DNA of 64,000 bases from Rhyacophila brunnea (taxonomy: Eukaryota > Arthropoda > Insecta > Trichoptera > Rhyacophilidae). Location of the stretch: the NCBI GenBank assembly GCA_022495005.1, contig JAGYXB010001097.1:124001-188000 (forward strand), given 5' to 3'. Position 1 is the first letter of the stretch; each line of letters opens with the position of its first letter. The notes beneath the pieces are model-generated. The model had not been told where the DNA came from and ran no database searches. It saw only the letters and a program-made list of their open reading frames with translations. The position numbers and the translations under genes are program-made. This document shows, piece by piece, positions 53,861 to 64,000 of this stretch.

Positions 53861-54338
53861 AGGCTCATTTATACGAGTCACTGCGAATGATCATCTGCAG
53901 GTAACTGCATTCAGGCATTCACTTTTTGTTTACACGTGTCACCGAAAGTGAAATTCCCAATTCATTCCAAAATGGCGTCAAGTAAAATTGTGGTGTAGGT
54001 TAGAGTTCAAACAATTTTTGAACTGTTATATGAATGCAGAAATTTCATCGAGTGAAATAGGGATAGTAAAAAGATGCGTTAGTGGATAAAACCATAGGTA
54101 ATACGACGTAATAGCATGGGGAATATGATGTCAGTATTCAGGGGCGCAGTGCGCATGCACGGAATCATCCGTATTGATCAAAAAATGATCAACAAGTAGA
54201 ACCAGCTGAACTTCATTCACTTTTGATTCCGGATGATCACTTTCCATGATTCGTTAATGAATGTGCGTTTACACTGGTCACTGAGGATGAATCATCCGTG
54301 ATGATCGTAACAAGTGAATCATCTAAACGTGGCTTTGG
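53861..54338. mobile_element. TTA-flanked PIF/Harbinger-like MITE
   Basis: Left end AGGCTCATTTATACGAGTCA and right end TGATTCATCTAAACGTGGCTTTGG-like (quoted in part) are imperfect inverted repeats. TTA flanks both sides (53858-53860 and 54339-54341). Several GAATCATCCG/ATGATCA words pair across the interior. An internal ATGGCGTCAAGTAAAATTG opens a frame that soon stops. Confidence 0.62.
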
Positions 54339-54370
54339 TTACTTAATCAGTGGATCAGGGTTATTTTACA

Positions 54371-55100
54371 ACGTTTTTATTAGCTCATATTCTTGTTTGT
54401 CCGGTGGTTGTTTGTCCAGTACAAATCTTGCAATCGATTTTTAACTAACTTCCCGACTAGCTAGACATTTGTAACTTTTAGAATATATCAGAACACGGTG
54501 TCAATGCATACTTTTAATCAGGGCTCGAAATGGACTGGAACGCACCGGAGCGCCGTTCCTGTTCGTGAAATCGGTACAATTATCGCTCCGTCTCGTAGAA
54601 TAAATAATTTGACCATCTGACCTGGATAGGCCATATAATAGAAAATCTAACACTTATTTTTATGAGAAAAAAACACATATCTATACTTTGATAACTTTAC
54701 TATGTAAAAATCTCAAAACTGTCGAGCGCTCCGGTTCGTAAATTTGTCCATTTCGAGCGCTGCTTTTAATACTTTTAGCCATCTTTAAGCAGAATTGAAT
54801 TCATTTTCAGTTAATTCTGTTTTGTATGGAAAGTTATTTCAGAAAAAATCCGTAAAAAGTAAAAGACTGGTTGGTAAGGCGGTGGTCCTGGCAACTAAAT
54901 TATTAATATATACGTCCGTTACTATGGAAATCAAAATGAAATGTCAAAATGACATTTCAGTAGGTATGCTATACATGTTTGTTTTTTTATTTACTTCATA
55001 TCACGTACAAGTTTGAGCATATTGAGCATAATAATTCAACGGAAAATTTAAAAACGTTGTAAGTACCTATATAAAAAATTCTTTTTATCTTGTAATTATT
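54371..55100 (+). mobile_element. TACAACG-family MITE, copy 5, with nested insertion
   Basis: From TACAACGTTTTTATTAGCTC to TTTTTATCTTGTAATTATTT. The copy is interrupted at CTTTTAAT by the element at 54519-54762; outside that it follows the family. TTATTTT occurs at both outer flanks, a candidate target duplication of about 7 bp. Confidence 0.85.
54519..54762. mobile_element. CAGGGCTCGAAATGG hAT-like MITE, nested
   Basis: Left end CAGGGCTCGAAATGGACTGG, right end TGTCCATTTCGAGCGCTG. Exact 8-bp duplication CTTTTAAT (54511-54518 and 54763-54770). The same site is uninterrupted in the sister MITE at 6672-7179 (TTCTTTTAATACTTTTAGGC at about 6817), a natural empty-site control. 244 bp, no coding capacity. 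Confidence 0.95.
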
Positions 55101-55680
55101 TTGCTTAAATTTCATATATTATCTCTATAAGAAAAGAGGTTTCATCTAATAAGTCTATACATATTATAGGTACGTAGGTAGGTATAATGTTGCATTTATC
55201 TCTGGCACAGTAACGAATAACGATAGACGATACATATCTACATAAATTATTGTAACAATTACCAATGTGTAAAACAGATTTCAATGTCTCGCGCTATTTA
55301 AAGCACAAGATACCCGGTACGTTAAAATTAAATAAAAGTACACAACTTTACTATGTAAGGACACGTGAACTAAGAAATAAAATAGCAAACGGAATGCAAA
55401 GCAACGAGCATACATATTATAATGGCGAATGTATTATTAATTTTGACATTTGACCGCTCTTGCAATAAATTCGTTTGTTCAGTAGAATATATGCGAAAGT
55501 TTTTTTTTTATTATAATTAATTATTTGAAGTCCAATTGTCTGACAAAAACTATGAAATGATTAAACACCGTTGAGGTATATATAACCAGTGCTCGAGAAG
55601 TGTGGCATTCAATTAAGAATACTTAGATATTCTCATAAAATTACAGTTCGTCCATCCTCTGAAGGCTGTTCGGTGACCTC
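55101..55680. other. Unassigned sequence
   Basis: A 62-codon plus-strand frame (55265-55453) lacks a recognisable domain. Confidence 0.35.
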
Positions 55681-55923
55681 TTTTTTTCGACCATGTCCGA
55701 TCCTAATAGGATCATATGGGCCTCCACAGAGTAGAGGTATTTGTATTAACAGATTTTTGTTTTTTACGAGAAATGGATGTCAGCCACTTGCTCAACTTAT
55801 TAGGTCCATACCCTGACTCACACACAAACTGAAAAACAATATGTATACTTGCCAGACCCAGGATTCGAACTTGGGACCCACGGCGTGATAGTCCAACGCT
55901 TAAGCCACGCGGCCACCGTGGGC
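55681..55923 (-). repeat. tRNA-derived SINE, minus orientation
   Basis: Full-length copy: T-run, CGACCATGTCCGATCCTAAT, CTCAACTTATTAGGTCCATA, GGATTCGAACTTGG (B box with one change), and GCGGCCACCGTGGGC at the head end. No clear target duplication. Confidence 0.87.
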
Positions 55924-56049
55924 GACAAAACCACTATATAATTACAATTATCCAGTATAGTCCAAGTGCTGTGATCTAATCCATATTCAGAATTACAGTG
56001 ACGCACGTTCTTTCGTCATTCATCTACTTGAGACGATAGTAGATAGAAG

Positions 56050-56426
56050 GGGAATGGGACAACCGGAAGCCAGGACAATTGGACGCCGCATCGTCGTAGA
56101 CACGTATGCAGAACGTAGACGAGGAATTTTAATCAGTTTCTATCAACTACTTGGTAGTTTTAATTCATTTTACTCGTAACATAATGTTTTTTTTATTAAG
56201 AATTACCTTGCCTAAGGCTTTATATAAAAAAAAAAAACTCAATTTAAATTGATTAAATCAATATTTAGGTCTGCATTTGTGAATTCTCACCAACTATTAA
56301 AACATAATATATTCATTTAAATATAAATATTAATAAAAAAAATTTTTTACCTATAAGTACCTAACGTCTATTTATTTTCGAATTGTGTGGCGTCCAGTTG
56401 TCCCGGCGCCAAATCGTCCTAGACCC
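56050..56426. mobile_element. GGGAATGGGAC MITE, copy 2
   Basis: 377 bp from GGGAATGGGACAACCGGAAG to CAAATCGTCCTAGACCC, with an exact 8-bp duplication GATAGAAG (56042-56049 and 56427-56434). The ends pair beyond the terminus: GGACAATTGGACGCC inside the left, GGCGTCCAGTTGTCCC inside the right. Sister of 3280-3648. Confidence 0.92.
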
Positions 56427-56434
56427 GATAGAAG

Positions 56435-58321
56435 CTTAGAACGCTTCTAAATATTATTTTTCTCTTTGTAATACGCGTGGACAGGGAGGAGTAACGGGTT
56501 CTGAACTCGTTTTACCCTCAGACCAGATACTAAAGCACTTTCAAATGAGGGTTGAATGAACTTCAAATGCCTGGGATAAGTGTCAACCAAATGCGTAATG
56601 AATCGGATGGGTGCCGTCATTAAAAGGCGATGTAAGGAGGTATAACATTTTTCAAGGTTAATATCTAACATTCGTTTAGTGCTACGCTTTTTACAGGATA
56701 TGGACAAACGCTTAAATCGTTATGAAATTAAAGCATGTCTAACGCATAAATTATAATAAATATTTACTCCCATCATATTGTGCCAACTTTACTGTTGTCC
56801 GTGACTACAAAACTAGTAAGTAGTTACTTTTAATTACATTCGTGATGATTTATTGAATTCCTCAAAATATTAATATTCCCTGTATACAACTTAAGTACTT
56901 AAATGTGATTGTATTACTGTTTTTTACAAAGCTATGTAAATTTTATTGATTTATTTTTGAACAGTGAACTTCTTTAGTAGGTAACTCTTTAAAACTTCAT
57001 ATCTTCAATAAATAACTTGTTTCGTAGTGCTAACTCAGTCAATTCGTATGGAAACTTTTACTTAAACTTACGGTTAAAATTCTAGTTAAGTCTTGAATGT
57101 TAAATCAATAAATATTGATATTTACATAAAATATGTGAAATTCATTAGAAAATATTGCGTAACACCGAATTAATTCAGTTTTTATGCTCTCCTGAACATT
57201 TTGCTAAAATATAGATAATATTATGTAAAATATGGTAACAAATTTAATAGTAAAACAAACTTTATTCGCTTAGATATCGCCTACAATCTTTATATTATCC
57301 AGTGGCGGATTTAGGTACGTGGCAGCCCAAACAGACTGTTTTTGTCGTTTTTGAGGAACCTACATCACGAAATAAAGACAATAAATGACATCCTTTTGCC
57401 AAAAATAATGATTAATGAAGCTGACAGTGATGGCATAATATAATAATATTGGTGGTTTTTTTTATTGTGTACAATTCAATGACATATTAGTACAAGTACA
57501 TGTTTGAATGGTTATGTTATATACTTAATGGCCTAAATAAATAAGATCTTTAGATTCGTTGCAGAGATTTTCTTATACGTAATTGTGTGAACGGTTTGAG
57601 CTGTTTCGAAGCACCGTTTTAAATATATTGAAGAATAGATTGCATCATTTGCGTCAAAAAATTCTACGCTGATAATATTATTAAGTATCATTACATATTA
57701 TATAAGTACAAATATTGATAAAGTCTGAGATACTATGACAATTATTGGCCAATATTGTCAAGATTGAAACAATGAAAGAATTTGTGATTAGAAATCGCAG
57801 ATATGGCGAATCGTATAAGTACTTTAATTTGTATATAATAATATCTGATAAAAAAAATTCGCTTTGGTAGATAAAACAGTGTTTATCATATAACAACCGC
57901 CCTCACCAAATACATTCCCCTGCCTTTATCTCTCACAATTTCTCGTCAGCAGCCAGAAGGCGGTTTGTTACTACCCTTTGTCTCAGCAAGACAGCAGGCT
58001 GTGGCACTGAATTGCGTATTTTTGACTATATTACTAGTTATTGATTATTTTAGAATGAAATGCGCTAATCTGTTCGCATGAATATTTTCAACTGCATAAT
58101 TCATTCAAATTAGTATTATCATATGTAATAATCATCATTTTCTACAAACAGTTTACGATATTGCATTCGAAATTTACAGTTTCGTGGCACGGTCTTAGTA
58201 TAGTGGACTATTTGTTCCTTACTTATATACTTTTTGTTCAAACGATAATAATCGGTTCCTTTTCCCTAAACTAAAAACTTTGAATAACGCTGTTCTTACT
58301 CTCTGTTGTAACTATATAATA
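56435..58321. other. Mostly unassigned 1.9-kb stretch
   Basis: At 57302, CAGTGGCGGATTTAGGTACG has the form of a hAT terminus, but no convincing partner end was found. All frames are short and unrecognised, including the 86-codon minus-strand frame at 56447-56707. Confidence 0.4.
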
Positions 58322-58329
58322 ACCTATTT

Positions 58330-59115
58330 CAGGGATGGCGAACCTATGGCACGCGTGTCACCAGTGGCACGCGAGATGATTTTGCATGGCACGCGAGTGT
58401 TTCATTTTGAAGAGAAAAGAAATATTACTATTTTATATATGTTTAAAAGATGTTTTTTTATAAAAAAAATTTACAAATAAATAGATAAGTACTTACTTAT
58501 ATATAATATTAAAAATAGTGACGACATACCCATGTGTATTTTCTTCGGTTTTTCATGTTATGTTTAGGTACCAATCGATGCGGAAACGGAAAGACGAAAT
58601 TCATGCATACCTACATAATGACAAATCGCATTGTATAAAAAATTGCAGGAAAATAGTTTAAAGAATAATCATTACGTTTAATGTAAATATACGATTGCAT
58701 AGGTCGGTCCTTAAGATTGGGCAATTAAAAATAAAAATATTCAATCAACAAACCTAATGAAATTAATTATCGGCAGTCAATCAAATATAATAACTGCTTG
58801 TTATTTTACCTCAAACATTATCTCTAAGAGTGGAAAACCGCGATCCACGATCTCTGAGTAATTTGAAAACAAGGAAAAAATATTCAAAGAATAAAAGATA
58901 TGCCTTCGGCTATAAATACGGTGAAAGATAGAATATCATTAACTCAATTGTAATTTTGAAACCTTTCTAATAGAATTCTTAAAAACTATTTTTTAGAAAA
59001 CTTAAAAAAAAAAAACTTTTTTTTCGCCATAAAAAACTGCTTGGCACGTCAGACTATCGAAGAATATTATTTCGGAAATTTTAGCACGCGTACGTAAAAA
59101 GGTTCGCCATCCCTG
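58330..59115. mobile_element. Non-autonomous hAT element with CAGGGATGGCGAACC ends
   Basis: Left end CAGGGATGGCGAACCTATGG, right end AAAAGGTTCGCCATCCCTG. Exact 8-bp duplication ACCTATTT (58322-58329 and 59116-59123). TGGCACGCG words repeat inside the left end (58347, 58364, 58386) and GCACGCGTACG recurs near the right. The 786-bp interior is AT-rich with no transposase frame. Confidence 0.95.
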
Positions 59116-59123
59116 ACCTATTT

Positions 59124-61712
59124 GATCGTTTACTGCTAAATATACATAAATCATTAGCGTAATATTTATAATTTTATTCTATTTTGATCTTCTGACTTTA
59201 GATCATGACTTATGACTCACAAAGACGTACCTATTCTATTCCACCTATATGCAGGAATGAAGTAATATAATTATCAAAAATAAAAATTCATGACTAGAAT
59301 ACAAACCTTCTATCGTGATGGATGGATAATGTATGATTCATCCGATTGTATTTTTAATACTAAATACAATACAATCTAATATAGTGTTTAAAATTGTCAG
59401 GGGTATTTTTCTAAATTATGTTTCTTTATATTATGTAACCATTCCAAATTCAAAACGCAGTATCTTGATAAGCTACAGACCTACAAACTTATCTGTAGAA
59501 TGGCCAAAAATGGAACTACAAACTACCATAGGACGCCATTTTGAAAATGTCACTCGAATGTCAGATTTTGTCCAGTTACGAGTCTTGATTGGGTAGTTTT
59601 CGACTGTCGCTCCCCCATCCCATTCATTCCCAAGTTTGTAGGCCTGTACTTATTTTATAAAAGATTTAAAAAAGGAAACAAATGAATACCTCAAGAACTG
59701 TCACTTGCATACTAGGTACTATCCAGTCATTGTATAGAAGATTTATAAAAAGAATGTCGCAAATTCTGTCATTTGCATACAAACTATGTTCGTAGCTATG
59801 ACAATTTATTATTTAATTAATGTCAGAAACTGTCATTTTTACAACGAACTTTTTGTTCATTGATTTCTACAAATTTGAAAACCTATCGGAACAACTCGGG
59901 TGCTAGTCTATGTCGGGTGCCATGAGAATTTTTAAAATTTATTTTCTCTGTCGAATATGTATTAATTTTTTTGGCCAGTAGTGATCCAAGTATTGCCATC
60001 TAACAAAAATACACGTGGAGTGGACAAGGAAAACGTTATTAACTTATATATAAATTATTTTTAACAGATAATTACCTGTATTTTATTCCACTTTTATGTA
60101 ATATTAAAACCAAACTTGAAATTTACACTATATTAATTTGTTTTTCATTAGCAAAATATAGCAATTCTCACACCACACCACATTTGCTCCGGTAGGAAGT
60201 TGTTCCCGGCAGCTAGTAGTTAATTTTTTTAATATTAAGTAGGTAGTTATAATAGTGCCAGCCTAAGTTTAAATTGCCGTGCGAATAAAATTCAATATAT
60301 TTTTCTCATTGGGCCTGGATTCATTTTAATTTTTACTAATTTAACTAAGTATGTAATTTAAAGACATTTTCAAAATTTTTAATATAGTATCTACTAATTA
60401 TAAAAACCTTTGATTGTGTGCCATTTACATAGGTAATTTTTTTTTTATGCAGGGAGGCAACACTGATTGACATCGTATATTTTTGAAGTTAGATGGAATA
60501 CATTATAGGTACGAGCAATAATTTAAAATTCATGATAAAGAGGTTTTCCAAGGCAAATTAAAACATGGTCAATGGCTTCACATACAAATTGCTTGGATTC
60601 GTTTAAATGAGACGATTTTTTTAGTAACCGCATCACGATAAATTAAATCATCGCCTTGAAACGTTTCGTCTACAGTTATTCGAAGACAGATTTCGAACAT
60701 AAAGTCTTCAATGTTCAATTTTCTATTATTAGAATTTTGTCACGGAGAATAATGTCTAAAATAATATATGCCGTTCTGCGTTTGTACTATGGATACGTAT
60801 TCTGTGGTCAGGCATCGGTTGCACTTCTGCCATTGGTGTAATGATCGGTTGATTCTTGATTGACTAAATTGCATTTGACACATACCCGAAGCATTATGGA
60901 GCCTGTACACGTGCATAGATTTACTCGCGATAATAACGATTGGTATATACCTAGTTGAAAAATTAATACTAAAATTATGGGCTAACGCGTACACTTTAAT
61001 ATTGTGTGTTTTATATGGCAGTGGGTATACTGGTCAATAGATAGAATAAACCAAAAATACTATATGTCAAAAACAATCAGTAGACAAACAGAAACACAAA
61101 ATTAGATAGCATGCTTTACCTCTACCTACTGTCACGTCTGTACACGCTTATACAGTAGCATACCGAGCGATAAGCACTCTTCGGAGTGTGCTAGGAGCAC
61201 AGATTTCTGATTTCCCTGGCTAGGAGTGATCCATGAAGAACTGGTGAATGGCTTGCACTAGGGCGAACAGAATTCCTTATTTTTACTCTTACTCAAGTTA
61301 TTTTAATCTAGTTTATATGGGAATCGACTTTCTCTCGTATGAGGCCTCAAATTTACTTTAAAGGCTAAGTAATCAATTATCCCTAGTGGATGCGAGACGA
61401 TCAGCCCAGTTTATAATCGCACTGACTTGAGGATATCATTATGTCAATATATCTACTGTGATATTATGATCGCTTTTGTCTGTTATATTGTACTAAAGGT
61501 TCAAATAGACTATATGACGATCGGGCACATATATACTAAGAGCGTTTTAGTGTCTATGATCAAATCTATGCCATTCCGACATTTATACATACATATTTTA
61601 TGACAGCTATGACATCGAATTTACACTCTGTGACACCTGTGACACAGGGCGCCAACATAAGAAACGGGTTTTTCGACATATATATGACCGATCGTCATAG
61701 AGTGTATTTGAA
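59124..61712. other. Unassigned 2.6-kb stretch
   Basis: The longest stretch in the window with no repeat or element identified. Short frames (59333-59596, 60656-60841, 60740-60994) have no recognisable domain. If a unique non-repetitive host segment exists in this window, this is the best candidate. Confidence 0.4.
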
Positions 61713-61720
61713 GCATAACA

Positions 61721-62240
61721 CAGTGACGTCCCGTGGGGGTAGGCAGATTGAGCGTCGCTTGGGGGCGGCAGTTACTCAAAGGGCGGCAAATCGAGAACAA
61801 TCGTTAGGTATATAGAAATATCTACCTAAACTTAGTGAGTAGTAGTAATAACGGAAATATCTTTCCATTGAAAAAATCAGCTTACTGCTTAGAAACAAAG
61901 TGTGCTACAAAAGTTTTAACAGGACTTTATTTTTATGTTGGGTTCGCGTGCATACCTAATTTAAAATTTATCCAAATATGTCACTCGCGAGTTTTGGAAG
62001 CTGTCAGGTGTATTTTTAAATGTACATCTCAAACTGTAGACTCGCAATATTGTCTATTGAAGCAAAGATGGCATTGAAATTAGATTTAGTGGTATATTAT
62101 AATATCTTGTTGGTAATGTATCCATACAACATATTTCTTAGATATTGGAGTCATTAAAGGATGATAAAAAGTACTGTATAAAAAATGTGTCGGCATTTCG
62201 GCACTGCCTGGGGGCGGCATTTTGTCTAGGGACGTCACTT
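61721..62240 (+). mobile_element. hAT element with CAGTGACGTCCC ends
   Basis: Left end CAGTGACGTCCCGTGGGGGT, right end GTCTAGGGACGTCACTT (final G changed to T). GGGGGCGGCA words lie inside both ends. A transposase remnant is present near the right end. The flanking 8-mers do not match, so the duplication has decayed. Confidence 0.75.
62027..62092 (+). pseudogene. hAT transposase C-terminal remnant
   Basis: One frame reads NCRLAILSIEAKMALKLDL. RL-x-x-LA-L-SIE followed by an acidic/hydrophobic tail is the extreme C-terminus of ZMYM/DUF4371-type hAT transposases, distinct from the ZBED/SCAND3-type tail at 46397-46633. Only about 20 codons remain; upstream frames carry stops. Confidence 0.6.
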
Positions 62241-62967
62241 ACTGACAACATTGTACTATAACAAACTTATATGTTAGTACCTATGTAAACATATTGGTAT
62301 TCATATGTCACAAAAAGTTTTCTATCTTTTGATTGGTTTATTCGAATTGAAACAGACATTGGAATTAACTGGAAACGGAAGATTTTTTCACTGATTTCTT
62401 AGAACGAACTTTTGCCGGACTTCATTACTGTATGTCAATAATTATAAATGTCGAGTGCACCTAATAGTCTGCGAAAGTACGTGTCATAGTACCAAAAAAG
62501 CTTGAGAATCATAATCAGAATATACAGTGCTGCATATGATTTTAAAATACATCTGTAGTTTCTGTCTAGTCTAGTTAACATGGGAAATAAATTAGTATTT
62601 GATTCGCTTTGGATGATTTTCAACGCTTTTCTGTATGACAAGTCAGTGTTTAGATTAATATCCAAGTTTGTACATTACAATAAATGTCATAGATATGTCA
62701 AATTTTACGCCAATGAATAACAAGATAAACATACTGTTATAGCTTAATAATGTATGGGAACGAGTGTTTATAATGTGAATTGACTGATTGCAAAAAACAG
62801 CATTGACATTAAATTGAATACTTTTTCACACATATTGACTTGCTCTAACAGTGATTCCTAACTTTATTTGTCGAGTGGATCCCTTGAAACATTTCATAAA
62901 TCGCAACGAACCTCTCCTAGCTGACACCTTAGCTCAGACAGGTAAATTATGAATTATACATATCAAT
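62241..62967. other. Unassigned sequence
   Basis: No supported feature; a 76-codon minus-strand frame at 62435-62665 is unrecognised. Confidence 0.35.
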
Positions 62968-62975
62968 CAGTAGAC

Positions 62976-63402
62976 CATGGCCCCCATATCCTGAAGCGGG
63001 CCCTCAGGCTAGGATCTTAGGCGGACCCCCTACCTATCTTTAAGGATAAATGTAGTGTGACGCACTACATTAACGTTTTTCAAATTGTGTTTCAGGTCAA
63101 TATAAATGTACCTATTTAGTGTATTATTAGCGATATTTTTTGTTCTATTTTTAATACATCTACTTTAATCATAGAGTTGTCTAGTACCGACAAACAATAA
63201 TCAAAAATTACATTGCACAATCATATGGTTTAAAATGTTAATGGTCATGAAGCATAATAGCACTGGAGGCGACTTTTTTTTTTTACTGTTAAAGCAAATT
63301 TGCGTTTATCTCACTTATTTGGTCAACCCGCCACGCTGGGGCCCCCAAGGCCCCGGGCCCACAGGCTAGAGCCCTGCCAGCCCCCTCTTAGGGGGGGGCA
63401 TG
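62976..63402 (-). mobile_element. GGCCC-rich CATGGCCCC element, copy 6
   Basis: 427 bp from CATGGCCCCCATATCCTGAA to CTTAGGGGGGGGCATG. Exact 8-bp duplication CAGTAGAC (62968-62975 and 63403-63410). Contains GGGCCCTCAGGCTAGGATCT at the left and CAGGCTAGAGCCCTGCCAG at the right, the inverse of copy 1. Confidence 0.93.
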
Positions 63403-63410
63403 CAGTAGAC

Positions 63411-63784
63411 ACATGCATATCGAAAGTTCTGCCATTAAGCAGATTGAAGGAGGCAAAGGTCATTACTGACAAGTGGATTTATCAATTTTTATTCATTAAA
63501 ATACGTCACATTAAATAAATTGGTTTCACATTATATTTTTTGACTAGCCTTTGTGAATTCTCTCGGAATCCCTAACGCGGAACACCGGTTTGGAATCAAT
63601 GGTATAAAATAACGGATATTACGAACACTATAAAAATAATGAAATAGATAATCGGATATTATAATTTTATTATTAAAGGGGGTGCTTTATTGCAATATAT
63701 TTGCACCCATATATTATGTAGTATGGTAGTAGTGTGATAGCGTAATGATCATATTTATATAGTAATATATATGCATATGATCAC
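63411..63784. other. Unassigned sequence
   Basis: No supported feature. Confidence 0.35.
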
Positions 63785-63814
63785 TATATATGATCACTAT
63801 AGTGATCATATATA
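63785..63814. repeat. Perfect 30-bp palindrome
   Basis: TATATATGATCACTATAGTG continues to ATCATATATA with exact two-fold symmetry centred on CTATAG. GATCA words recur at 63747 and 63776. AT-rich cruciform-capable sequence of unknown role. Confidence 0.85.
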
Positions 63815-64000
63815 TAGTAAATAAACAGATATAGTGTTTATATACAGAAATGATATGAAATAGTTGCCTATGAAATTTAAGCTAATGCCAGAGTTATAAT
63901 CGCTGAGAACGTCGGAACACATAATCGTGATATTTTTTTATAACGATCGATTCATCACACTACTGTGCCAGTCAATAAAACTCAACTAAAGCTCAACTAT

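Noticed and set aside
57302..58010. Possible hAT element starting CAGTGGCGGATTTAGGTACG
   Set aside because: No convincing right terminus or 8-bp duplication was found; GGCTGTGGCACTG at 57997 does not pair well.
1..64000. CRISPR arrays, bacterial operons, ribosome binding sites or integrated viral genes
   Set aside because: Composition, repeat types and coding relics are eukaryotic; no spaced direct repeats of CRISPR type and no virus-like protein was recognised.

Overview
This is AT-rich, intron-scale or intergenic DNA from a eukaryote, most likely an insect. The basis is indirect: tRNA-derived SINEs, RTE-type and other non-LTR retrotransposons, an irritans-type mariner, a Helitron with the Rep/helicase N-terminus common in arthropods, scattered TTAGGT motifs and frequent TAGGTACCTA-type motifs. 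A hemipteran such as an aphid relative would fit, but the species cannot be named from sequence alone. No complete host gene, rRNA or functional tRNA was found. The only host-gene-like signal is a tentative THAP-like first exon on the minus strand at 7590-7654. LAYOUT. 0-8 kb: a long-inverted-repeat hAT-like element (1243-1834), one arm of a dispersed repeat (2236-2690), a GGGAATGGGAC MITE (3280-3648), and a 1.5-kb palindrome of 117-bp repeats (4592-6107) inside an outer inverted repeat (3820-6432). 8-15 kb: three non-LTR retrotransposon insertions and a cluster of CAGGGAACTC elements, including one inserted into another copy of its own family. 15-27 kb: MITEs, a degenerate ~250-bp tandem repeat, a hAT transposase remnant and a TAA-flanked MITE. 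26-33 kb: a hAT with a transposase tail, a broken mariner, a Harbinger-like MITE, a SINE, and nested 8-bp-TSD elements. 33-44 kb: more GGCCC elements, an element with ~100-bp inverted ends, retrotransposon pieces, and a nest in which a hAT contains a GGCCC element next to another MITE. 44-52 kb: an RTE insertion with an inverted 5' end and 11-bp target duplication, two hAT elements and a deleted Helitron. 52-64 kb: SINEs, MITE-in-MITE, hAT elements with 8-bp duplications and large stretches without recognisable content. HOW THE PARTS RELATE. Almost everything recognisable is a dead or non-autonomous mobile element. The useful information is the insertion record: I could place exact or near-exact target-site duplications for more than twenty insertions and resolve several insertion orders. 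The most distinctive family is a GGCCC-rich, CATGGCCCC-ended element with six copies, all bounded by 8-bp duplications; I see no transposase gene for it here. Open reading frames outside the listed entries are short and look like chance frames.
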